Assembly (NCBI GenBank): GCA_013360825.1
Contig: JABWAY010000084.1
Location: forward strand, 1 to 13,473
From: Candidatus Brocadiia bacterium
GTDB taxonomy: Bacteria > Planctomycetota > MHYJ01 > WSZJ01
Direction: 5' to 3'
Length of the DNA: 13,473 nt
Position numbers and translations under genes: made by a program
Notes under the pieces: generated by a model
The model's database searches: none
What the model was told of the DNA's origin: nothing
What the model saw: only the letters and a program-made list of their open reading frames with translations
Part shown: in pieces, positions 5,596 through 12,566 of the stretch
Layout of the letters: the number at the start of each line of letters is the position of its first letter
Numbering within the stretch: the stretch's first letter is position 1

Positions 5596-6600
5596 GTGCC
5601 GCGCGCCCTCCCCCACCCACCCCCAGCCCCGCCCCCACGCGCAGAACTCTTCCGCACCCTCGCGGACAACGACCGACTGACCCTCCTCGCCCTCTGCGCC
5701 CAGGAAGAACTCGCGGTCAGCGAGCTCGCCACGATCACGCGCGACAGCCAGCCCCAGATCACCAAGAAAACCCACGCCCTCCGCGACGCCGCGCTCCTCC
5801 TCGCGCGCCGCGACGGCAATCGGACCCTCCTCCGAACCGCCGACTCGACGGACCCCGTCGTCCTCGCCGCGCTCGCCGAGGGCCGCGCCCTCGCCGCACG
5901 CTCGGGCGCGCTCGGGCGCGTCGCCGGGGTCGTCGCCCAGCGCGAGGAGTCGAGCCGGCGCTTTTTCGAGGACGCTTCCCAAAGCCCCATTCTCGTAGAA
6001 GGGTCGGCCCTCCTGCCCTTTCTCCCCGTCCTGGCCCCGCTCGTTCCGAACCGCGCCCTGGCGGTCGACGTGGGAACGGGGGAAGGCGCGTTCCTGCCGA
6101 TGCTGGCGGCGCTGTTCGAACGCGTGATCGGGGTGGACCGGAGCCCGGCGCGGCTCGCGCGCTGCGCGGCGCGGCTGCAGGGGATGGAGATCCACAACGT
6201 CCGGCTCTGCTCAGGGGATGTCGACGACCCCGCGGTGCAGGAGGAGATCCGGCGCGCGGTGCCGGGAGGCGGCGCGGATCTCGTCCTGCTGGCGCGCGTC
6301 CTCCACCACGCCGCGCTTCCCGGTGAAACGCTGGCCGCGGCGGCACGGCTCGCCCGCGAGGGCGGACGCCTCCTGATCGTCGACTACCTCCCGCACGACG
6401 ACGAGTCCCTCCGGGAGCAGGGGGACGTCTGGCTCGGGTTCGCGCCCGAGAAGCTCCACTCCCTGGCGGTGGGCGCCGGCCTTGCGGTCGAGTCGATCGC
6501 CCCGCTCCCGCTCCGGCTCCCCGCCTCTGAACCCGACCGCCATCTCCCCTGGCAGCTGGCCGTCCTGACGGCCTGCCCTTCCACGAAACCACGTCCGTAA
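5596..6600 (+). CDS. ArsR-type regulator fused to a SAM-methyltransferase-like domain (SahR-like)
   Basis: A 334-residue cytoplasmic fusion. After a Pro-rich start, residues 17-80 form an ArsR-type winged helix (LFRTLADNDRLTLLALC, ELAVSELATITRDSQPQITKKTHALRDAALL, and the wing RRDGNRTLLR). No metal-site cysteine pair of the ELCVCDL type is present, so metal sensing is unlikely. Residues 130-330 form a class I methyltransferase fold: motif I VDVGTGEGAF (157-166), the acidic end of strand 2 VIGVDRSP (177-184), ADLVLLARVLHHAALPGE (227-244), and GGRLLIVDYLPHDDE (256-270). Regulators with this fusion next to SAM-cycle genes resemble SahR, which responds to S-adenosylhomocysteine. Here ahcY follows after 22 nt, so this protein probably senses SAH or SAM and represses its own operon until SAH builds up. 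The GTG start is chosen from the promoter position and the absence of an in-frame ATG nearby. Whether the domain still methylates anything is unknown. Confidence 0.85.
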   Translation: MPRALPHPPPAPPPRAELFRTLADNDRLTLLALCAQEELAVSELATITRDSQPQITKKTHALRDAALLLARRDGNRTLLRTADSTDPVVLAALAEGRALAARSGALGRVAGVVAQREESSRRFFEDASQSPILVEGSALLPFLPVLAPLVPNRALAVDVGTGEGAFLPMLAALFERVIGVDRSPARLARCAARLQGMEIHNVRLCSGDVDDPAVQEEIRRAVPGGGADLVLLARVLHHAALPGETLAAAARLAREGGRLLIVDYLPHDDESLREQGDVWLGFAPEKLHSLAVGAGLAVESIAPLPLRLPASEPDRHLPWQLAVLTACPSTKPRP

Positions 6601-6622
6601 ACCCGCAACAGGAGACCGAGAC

Positions 6623-8080
6623 ATGAACAGCCGCACGGAATTCCCCGCCTACATCGTCCGCGACATCGGCGAGGCGGAGTTGGGCCGCAAGAAGATCAGG
6701 ATGTCGGAGAAGGAGATGCCCGGGCTCATGGCGCTGCGGGCGGAGTACAAGGGCAAGGCGCCGCTCAAGGGAGCGCGGATCGCCGGGTGCCTGCACATGA
6801 CGATCGAGACCGCGATCCTGATCGAGACGCTCGTGGAGCTCGGGGCGGAGGTCACCTGGACCTCGTGCAACATCTTCTCGACCCAGGACGAGGCCGCCGC
6901 CGCGATCGCGAAGGCCGGCGTGCCGGTCTTCGCCTGGAAGGCCGAGACCCTGACCGAATACTGGGCGAACATCGACCGCCAGGTCAGCGCCTTCAAGGGC
7001 GGCAAGGGCCCGAACCTCCTCCTCGACGACGGCGGCGACCTGACGCTGCTGGTGCACAAGGGGGTCGAGTTCGAGAAGGCGGGGAAGGTCCCGGATCCGG
7101 CGACCGCGGCAAACGACGAGCTCAAGGTCATCCTGACGCTCCTCCAGGAGTCGCTCAAGAAGGACCCGCAGCGGTTCACGCGGATGGCACCGGAGATCAA
7201 GGGGGTCTCGGAGGAGACGACGACCGGGGTCCACCGCCTGTACGAGATGGCGCAGAAGAACCAGCTCCTCATCCCCGCGATCAACGTCAACGACTCGGTC
7301 ACGAAGTCGAAGTTCGACAACAAGTACGGCTGCCGCGAGTCGCTCTTCGACGGCATCAAGCGCGCCACCGACGTGATGGTGGCGGGGAAGGTCGTCGTGA
7401 TCGCGGGGTTCGGGGACGTGGGGAAAGGGTGCGCGCAGGCCGCGCGCGGCCTCGGCGCCCGCGTCGCCGTCACCGAGATCGACCCGATCTGCGCCCTGCA
7501 GGCCGCGATGGAGGGGTACGACGTCGTCACGATGGACGACGTCGCCGCGACCGGGGACATCTTCGTCACCGCCACCGGCTGCGTGAACGTCGTCAACCAG
7601 CGCCACATGCGCGAGATGAAGGACGGAGCCATCCTCTGCAACATCGGGCATTTCGACAGCGAGATCGAGGTCGGCTGGCTCGAGAAAAACCCGGAAATCA
7701 AGGAGGAGAACGTCAAGCCGCAGGTCGACCAGTTCGTGTTCCCGGACGGAAAGCGGCTGATCCTGCTCGCGCGGGGGCGGCTCGTGAACCTCGGCTGCGG
7801 GACGGGACACCCCAGCTTCGTCATGTCGAACTCGTTCTCGAACCAGGTCCTGGCGCAGATCGCCCTCTGGAACAACGCCGTGCACGGCAAGGACACGCTG
7901 ACGGGGCTGGCCTTCAAGCCCGGGACGGTGAGCGTGCTCCCGAAGCGGCTCGACGAGAAGGTCGCGGCGCTTCACCTCGCCAAGGTCGGCGCGAAGCTGA
8001 CGAGGCTGACGCCGGAACAGGCGCAGTACATCGGGATCGCCGTGGAAGGGCCGTTCAAGCCGGAGCACTACCGGTACTAG
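6623..8080 (+). CDS. ahcY: Adenosylhomocysteinase (S-adenosyl-L-homocysteine hydrolase)
   Basis: Cytoplasmic, NAD-dependent enzyme that reversibly splits S-adenosylhomocysteine into adenosine and homocysteine, removing the inhibitory by-product of SAM-dependent methylation. The 485 residues span the full family length, including the roughly 40-residue insertion (about 145-185) common in bacterial forms. Visible landmarks are CLHMT with His58, LDDGGD (134-139), SEETTTGVHRL with Glu198, NDSVTKSKFDN with Lys228, Asp232 and Asn233, the NAD-binding loop GFGDVGKG (262-269), IGHFD with His343, and the C-terminal KPEHYRY that contributes to the neighbouring subunit's cofactor site. All expected catalytic residues are present. 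The start has AGGAGA 7 nt upstream. It is the second gene of an operon with the ArsR-methyltransferase regulator; no separate promoter or riboswitch fits in the 22-nt gap. A strong hairpin follows 46 nt after the stop. Confidence 0.97.
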   Translation: MNSRTEFPAYIVRDIGEAELGRKKIRMSEKEMPGLMALRAEYKGKAPLKGARIAGCLHMTIETAILIETLVELGAEVTWTSCNIFSTQDEAAAAIAKAGVPVFAWKAETLTEYWANIDRQVSAFKGGKGPNLLLDDGGDLTLLVHKGVEFEKAGKVPDPATAANDELKVILTLLQESLKKDPQRFTRMAPEIKGVSEETTTGVHRLYEMAQKNQLLIPAINVNDSVTKSKFDNKYGCRESLFDGIKRATDVMVAGKVVVIAGFGDVGKGCAQAARGLGARVAVTEIDPICALQAAMEGYDVVTMDDVAATGDIFVTATGCVNVVNQRHMREMKDGAILCNIGHFDSEIEVGWLEKNPEIKEENVKPQVDQFVFPDGKRLILLARGRLVNLGCGTGHPSFVMSNSFSNQVLAQIALWNNAVHGKDTLTGLAFKPGTVSVLPKRLDEKVAALHLAKVGAKLTRLTPEQAQYIGIAVEGPFKPEHYRY

Positions 8081-8118
8081 GCGGGCGGCAGGAAGGCGTT
8101 TCACCAGCCTGATTCGAG

Positions 8119-8124
8119 TAGAGT
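8119..8124 (+). promoter_or_regulatory. Possible -10 box (TAGAGT) for the DUF1579 operon
   Basis: TAGAGT fits the TAnnnT pattern in the gap between ahcY and the next gene. No good -35 box lies at 16-18 bp. A start about 7 nt downstream would fall inside the left arm of the hairpin at 8126-8164. Weak evidence. Confidence 0.25.
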
Positions 8125-8125
8125 T

Positions 8126-8164
8126 CCGGGCCGTCGCCCGCCCCCAACCCGGGTGGCGGCCCGG
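8126..8164 (+). terminator. Strong hairpin with a downstream T-run after ahcY
   Basis: The arms 8126-8139 (CCGGGCCGTCGCCC) and 8151-8164 (GGGTGGCGGCCCGG) pair over 14 positions, 12 Watson-Crick and two G-T, around an 11-nt loop. TTTT follows at 8171-8174, 6 nt after the stem. This is a plausible terminator for the regulator-ahcY transcript, although the T-run is short and not directly adjacent. It lies 40 nt before the ATG of the next gene. Confidence 0.55.
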
Positions 8165-8203
8165 ACCTGATTTTCAGACCGCATCCCTCCCGAGGAGCCC
8201 TTC

Positions 8204-8752
8204 ATGAAACGGATCGTCGCGACAGTCCTGGCAGCCGCTCTCCTGTGCTGGCCGGTCTCCGCCGAAGATGCCCCGGCCCCCCCGACGCCGGAAAAGGAAC
8301 ACGCCTGGCTCGAGCAGCTGGCGGGGGAATGGGACTCCGAGGCCGAGATTCCCGGCGGGGAGGGTCAGCCGCCGATGAAGGTCACCGGAACCGAGAGCGC
8401 CAGGATGCTCGGCGGCTTCTGGCTCCACTCCGAGATCCGCGCGGAAATGATGGGGACGCCGTTCGTGGGCGTCATGACGGTCGGGTTCGATCCGGCGACG
8501 AAGAAGTATGTCGGGACCTGGGTGGACTCCACGACGAGCCTCCTCTGGAAGTACGAGGGAAGCGTGGACGCGACGGGCCGGATCCTGACGCTGAACTCGG
8601 AGGGCCCCCATCCGAGCGATCCCGCGAAGACGGCAAAGTACCGGGAGGTCATCGAGATCCAGGACAAGGATCACAAGACCTTCACGTCCCAGATTGAGAT
8701 CGACGGAAAGTGGGAACGGATCATCAAGGTGAGCTACACCCGGAAGACATAG
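8204..8752 (+). CDS. DUF1579 family exported protein
   Basis: A 182-residue protein with a Sec signal peptide (MKRIVATVLAAALLCWPVSA, then EDA) and no other membrane segment, so periplasmic or secreted. The mature part has the DUF1579 pattern throughout: EHAWLEQLAGEWDSEAEI (about 31-48), GTESARMLGGFWLHSEIRAEMMGTPFVGVMTVGFDPATKKYVGTWVDSTTSLLWKYEG (62-119), GRILTLNSEGP, and a final VSYTRKT strand. The family is a small beta-barrel-type domain, common in planctomycetes, with no established biochemical role. GAGGAG lies 6 nt before the start. The stop codon is followed at once by the ATG of the DUF455/ATP-grasp gene, so the two are probably translated from one transcript. Its job in this operon is unknown; carrying or sensing a small hydrophobic ligand would be speculation. 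Confidence 0.88.
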   Translation: MKRIVATVLAAALLCWPVSAEDAPAPPTPEKEHAWLEQLAGEWDSEAEIPGGEGQPPMKVTGTESARMLGGFWLHSEIRAEMMGTPFVGVMTVGFDPATKKYVGTWVDSTTSLLWKYEGSVDATGRILTLNSEGPHPSDPAKTAKYREVIEIQDKDHKTFTSQIEIDGKWERIIKVSYTRKT

Positions 8753-10903
8753 ATGGAGATCCGGGACTTCGCCCTCCGCGTTCTCCTGTCGAATTCGCTG
8801 GCGGAGAAGCTGGCGCCGCCGGCTGAGCCGGTCACGGACGAGCGCCCAGGGGCGGCGATCGTGACGCCGGATACCCCCGGGCGGCCGGCGGGTCTGCGCA
8901 TGGCGCGCCGGGGCGACCGGGCCCGGCTCCCGGCGGAGCGCGAACTCCATCGCGACGAGCCCCGCGCCGTCCTCCTCCATTTTTTCGCCAATCACGAACT
9001 TCTCGCCACGGAGCTGATGGCGCTCGCCCTCCTCCGCTTCCCCGAAGCGCCCCCCGCGTTCCGCCGGATGCTGCTCCAGACGCTTCGCGAAGAGCAGGTC
9101 CACACGCGCCTCTACATGGAGCTCATGGCCCGGAGCGGGCTGGCGCTGGGCGACCTGCCGGTGAACGGGTATTTCTGGCGGCAGGTTTCGGGGATGGAGT
9201 CGCCGCTCGACTATGTCAGCCGGCTGAGCCTGACGTTCGAGCAGGCGAACCTCGACTATGCGCACCATTTCTCCGGTGTGTTCGCCCGCCTGGGCGATGC
9301 GGACACGGCGGGGTTGCTGCGGCGGATCTACGAGGACGAGATCGGGCATGTCGGGTGCGGGGTGCACTGGCTGCGGAAGTGGAAGCGGCCGGAGGAGAGC
9401 GATGTCGCCGCGTGGACGTCGGTGCTGCGCCCGCCGTTCACCGTTGCTCTGGCGCGGGGGCGGGTGCCGTTCAACGCGGAGGGGCGGCGCCGGGCGGGGC
9501 TCGACGCCGGGTTCATTGCCGCGGTGGAGGGCGCCGTGCCAGGGCGCCGCGCCCATGCCGATGTTTTTCTTTTCAACCCCGGCGCCGAACGCGCCGCGCT
9601 GGAGCGCGACGCGAAGGCGGGGCGACGCGACCGGACGACGGGGGTCCTCGCGCGGGACCTGGACCTCCTCCCCCTCCTGTTCTGCCGTGCGGGAGATATC
9701 GTCCTCGTCCAGCGCACTCCCTCGGACGAACATCTCCGCTCCCTCCGGGACGCAGGTCTGCCGTCCGCGGAATTCGAGGTGCTCGACGCGACCGGCCGGA
9801 TCCCCGCCGCCAGTCCTCTCCTCGGGGAGAAGCGCGGCGCGCTCCGACCCTGGGGATGGAGCGCCGACTCCGCGGAGGTCCTCTCCCCTCTCGCCCCCGG
9901 CGGCGCCGCTTCCCTCCCCTGGAACGAGGCGATCCGCGGGCTCTACTCGAAAGTCACGGCCGCGCGCCTGCTTTCGGAGCTGGACGTCCTCCCCGAGGCA
10001 GCCGCGCTTGCGGGACGACCGTGTCTGACCGTTCAGGAGACGGAGGCCGCGATCGCCGCCTGGGTGGAGCGCGGACACGAGGCTGTCCTCCTCAAAGCTC
10101 CCTGGGGGCTCGCGGGGCGCGGCATGATCCGGGTCCTGCCGGGTGCGCTTCCCTCCCCGCAGAAGAGCTGGATCGAGGCCGTCCTCGCGGAGCAGGGGGC
10201 GCTCGTGGCGGAGCCGTGGCTCCGGCGGGTCGCCGACTTTTCGGCGCACTACGACGTCGCCCCCGGCCGGCGGCCGCGGTATCGCGGGATGGTGCGCCTG
10301 GTGAACGACGGCGCGGGGCGGTTTGTGGCGTGCGTCGCGGCGAGGCCGTTTCACCGGCTGCTGCCGCCGGACGCGGCGCGCGCGATGCAGGAGTCCGGCG
10401 CGCACCGGATTTACGAGGACGTTCTCCCCGACCGCCTCGCCGGCGTCCTCGGCGACAGCGGGTTCCGGGGATGGCTCGGCGTCGACGCGTTTCTCCACCG
10501 CGATCGGGCGGGCGGACTCCGGCTCCGTCCCGTCGTCGAGATCAACCCGCGCGGCACGATGGGGCGTGCGACGCTGGAAGCGCGGAGGTTCGTGGCGCCG
10601 CAGGTCCCGGTCGCCTGGCGGATCTTCTCGCGGCGGCACGCCCTCGAGTCGGGGGCTGAATCGCTCGTTGCGTTCGCGGGGCAGTTGCGTCAGGCGCACC
10701 CGGTCGTCCTGAAGGACGGACGGCTCCTGTCCGGGGCGGTCTGCCTCAACGATCCCGGCGCCGCAGAGACGTTTCTCGGCGTGCTCTTCGCCGGAGATCC
10801 GGCGCGCGCCTGCTGTCCGGGGGAGTCCGGCGAAGTCCCTCCCCCGCCAGGGAAATCGCGCAACCCGGCGCCGCCGGCCGGGTTCGATCCTCAGAACCCC
10901 TGA
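8753..10903 (+). CDS. DUF455 ferritin-like domain fused to an ATP-grasp ligase
   Basis: A 716-residue cytoplasmic protein with two enzyme-like parts. Residues 1-260 are DUF455, a four-helix ferritin-like family usually found alone at about 250-280 residues: RDFALRVLLSNSLAEKL, LLHFFANHELLATELMAL, REEQVHTRLYMELM, SLTFEQANLDYAHHF and YEDEIGHVGCGVHWLRKW. Likely metal ligands are Glu82 or Glu87, the ExxH pairs Glu114/His117 and Glu196/His199, and Glu163. About 267-390 looks like a pre-ATP-grasp domain (VFLFNPGAE; RPWGWS at 365-370). About 391-615 is ATP-grasp: IRGLYSKVTAARLL (Lys400), VLLKAPWGLAGRGMIRV (Lys448 and Gly-rich loop), LVAEPWLRR, and EINPRGTMGRATLEA with the Mg-binding Glu596 and Asn598. 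The last 30 residues are Pro-rich. Known ATP-grasp enzymes join a carboxylate to an amine or similar group through an acyl phosphate; the substrate here is not evident. It starts directly after the DUF1579 stop codon (GGAAG 6 nt upstream). Confidence 0.88.
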   Translation: MEIRDFALRVLLSNSLAEKLAPPAEPVTDERPGAAIVTPDTPGRPAGLRMARRGDRARLPAERELHRDEPRAVLLHFFANHELLATELMALALLRFPEAPPAFRRMLLQTLREEQVHTRLYMELMARSGLALGDLPVNGYFWRQVSGMESPLDYVSRLSLTFEQANLDYAHHFSGVFARLGDADTAGLLRRIYEDEIGHVGCGVHWLRKWKRPEESDVAAWTSVLRPPFTVALARGRVPFNAEGRRRAGLDAGFIAAVEGAVPGRRAHADVFLFNPGAERAALERDAKAGRRDRTTGVLARDLDLLPLLFCRAGDIVLVQRTPSDEHLRSLRDAGLPSAEFEVLDATGRIPAASPLLGEKRGALRPWGWSADSAEVLSPLAPGGAASLPWNEAIRGLYSKVTAARLLSELDVLPEAAALAGRPCLTVQETEAAIAAWVERGHEAVLLKAPWGLAGRGMIRVLPGALPSPQKSWIEAVLAEQGALVAEPWLRRVADFSAHYDVAPGRRPRYRGMVRLVNDGAGRFVACVAARPFHRLLPPDAARAMQESGAHRIYEDVLPDRLAGVLGDSGFRGWLGVDAFLHRDRAGGLRLRPVVEINPRGTMGRATLEARRFVAPQVPVAWRIFSRRHALESGAESLVAFAGQLRQAHPVVLKDGRLLSGAVCLNDPGAAETFLGVLFAGDPARACCPGESGEVPPPPGKSRNPAPPAGFDPQNP

Positions 10904-10922
10904 TTCGCTGGAGCCGCACCGG

Positions 10923-12563
10923 ATGCGCACCCTCGCCCTGCTGGCCCTGCTCGCCGTGCCCGTCGCCGCCGGCGACTGGCGGACCGAAATGAAGAACGTC
11001 GCGCTTCCGATGCGGGACGGCAAGTCCCTGGCCGCGGACATCTACCTGCCCGCGAAGGAGGGGACGTACCCGTGCGTCCTGATTCAGACTCCCTACAACA
11101 AGACGCTGATGGGGACGGTGATGACGCTCGCGAACGTCCCCGGCGGCGAAACCGGCCGTGGTGCGACGAGCGACATGAAGGTCTTCATGGACCGGGACAA
11201 CTACGCCTACGTCTTCGTCGACTGGCGCGGGTTCTACGGGTCCAAAGCCGCGATGGCCGGCGTGCGGGGAACCGGGTTCAAGCGCGGGCTGGACGGCTAC
11301 GACTGCGTGGAGTGGATCGCGGTGCAGCCCTGGAGCAACGGGAAGGTCGGGACCTGGGGAGGGAGCGCGCTCGGGAAACAGCAGCTCGACACCGCCGCGG
11401 AGCATCCCCCGCACCTCGTCTGCTGCGTCCCGCTCATCGCGGCGATGGGTTCCGAGTACGAGGCCTACTACGAAGGAGGCGTCCTCCTCGAGGGCCATGT
11501 CGAACGCCTCGACCAGCTCGGCTTCGGGGTCGGCGATCTCGTCAAAGCCGCCCCCCTCCCGTGGCAGCCTGTCTGGACACTTGCGGAGAAACGCACGTTC
11601 CGGCCCGGGGAGATCCAGGTCCCCTGCCTGATGGTGACCGGATGGTGGGACAACTACCCGGACCTGATCGTGAAGACATTCGAAGGGATCCTCGCGCAGG
11701 GGGGCGAGGCGGCACGGAAGGGGTCGCGCCTTCTGATCGGTCCCTGGGACCACGTGCGGGTCGGCGTGGCCGAGCAGGGGGATCTGACATTCGAGAAGGC
11801 GTCGCTCGAGTCCGGGCGCGCGGCGAAGGCGTTTCTCGACTTCCACCTGCGCGGGATCACGGACAACGGGTGGGACAAGACCCCGCGGGTCCGGTACTGG
11901 GTTGTGAACGAGGACGGCTGGAAGTCGTGCGAGTCGTGGACCGCGCTCCCGCGTGGAACGAAGTCGTTCCCCCTGCCGGTTCCCGCGGCCGCCCCGCAGA
12001 CGGAGCCGAAGGAAACCCCGACGGTCACCTGGACGTTCGACCCCGTCGACCCTTCGCCGACCCTGGGCGGAGCGAATCTCCCCCCGATGGCGCACGGGCC
12101 GACCGATCACTCGGCGCTCTCCGGGCGCAAGGACGGTGCGTGGTTCCGGCTGGGACGGGGCGAGGAGCCGCTCCGGATCAACGGCCACGTCGAACTGACG
12201 CTGGTGTTCGAGGCGAACGCCCCGGACTGCGATTTCACGGCCCGCCTCTGTGTGGCAGCCCCGGACGGCCCTCCGATTCTCCTGACCGAAACGGCGGCGC
12301 GCGCGAAGGTCCGCGACGGAAAGCAGATCCAGCTCCTCCAGCCCGGAGTGAGCGCGACGCTGACGCTCCGGTTCCCCTCGATCGCCGCGACGGTACCGCC
12401 GGGGCATGAGCTCAGCGTCTACCTCGCGAACACGAACTGGCCGCGCTACGAGCGGAACACCGGGACAGGGGCCGACCACTGGGACGAAAAGGCGGCCCAG
12501 CCGGTGAAGGTGACGATTCACGCGAAGGGGAGCGAGATCCGGATCCCGTCTGCGAAGGAGTAG
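10923..12563 (+). CDS. Exported CocE/NonD-type serine hydrolase (peptidase S15 family)
   Basis: A 546-residue alpha/beta hydrolase of the X-Pro dipeptidyl-peptidase/cocaine-esterase group, with a Sec signal peptide (MRTLALLALLAVPVAAG). The N-terminal part has the family's entry strand and oxyanion region (VALPMRDGKSLAADIYLP, PCVLIQTPYNK, YAYVFVDWRGFYGS). The nucleophile elbow is GTWGGSALGKQQ with Ser148. The acid is Asp243 in VTGWWDNY and the base His277 in LIGPWDHV, so the triad is complete. Residues about 365-540 form the jelly-roll C-terminal domain (LTLVFEANAPDCDFTARLCVAAPDG, PPGHELSVYLANTNWPRYERN). Members hydrolyse amide or ester bonds, but substrate specificity cannot be read from sequence. 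It starts 19 nt after the DUF455/ATP-grasp gene with TGGAG 9 nt upstream, so it is the third gene of that operon. The signal peptide places it outside the cytoplasm, unlike its upstream partner. Confidence 0.92.
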   Translation: MRTLALLALLAVPVAAGDWRTEMKNVALPMRDGKSLAADIYLPAKEGTYPCVLIQTPYNKTLMGTVMTLANVPGGETGRGATSDMKVFMDRDNYAYVFVDWRGFYGSKAAMAGVRGTGFKRGLDGYDCVEWIAVQPWSNGKVGTWGGSALGKQQLDTAAEHPPHLVCCVPLIAAMGSEYEAYYEGGVLLEGHVERLDQLGFGVGDLVKAAPLPWQPVWTLAEKRTFRPGEIQVPCLMVTGWWDNYPDLIVKTFEGILAQGGEAARKGSRLLIGPWDHVRVGVAEQGDLTFEKASLESGRAAKAFLDFHLRGITDNGWDKTPRVRYWVVNEDGWKSCESWTALPRGTKSFPLPVPAAAPQTEPKETPTVTWTFDPVDPSPTLGGANLPPMAHGPTDHSALSGRKDGAWFRLGRGEEPLRINGHVELTLVFEANAPDCDFTARLCVAAPDGPPILLTETAARAKVRDGKQIQLLQPGVSATLTLRFPSIAATVPPGHELSVYLANTNWPRYERNTGTGADHWDEKAAQPVKVTIHAKGSEIRIPSAKE

Positions 12564-12566
12564 CGG

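Noticed and set aside
6601..6622. SAH riboswitch upstream of ahcY
   Set aside because: Only 22 nt separate ahcY from the preceding gene, too short for the element, and that gap is taken by the ribosome site.
5759..8104. Long minus-strand open frame (781 codons) opposite the regulator and ahcY
   Set aside because: High-GC shadow: ahcY on the plus strand is conserved end to end and the antisense translation is low-complexity Arg/Pro/Asp-rich.
8174..11041. Long minus-strand open frame (955 codons) opposite the DUF1579 and DUF455/ATP-grasp genes
   Set aside because: Composition-driven; the plus strand has clear family motifs, signal peptides and ribosome sites, while the antisense product has none.
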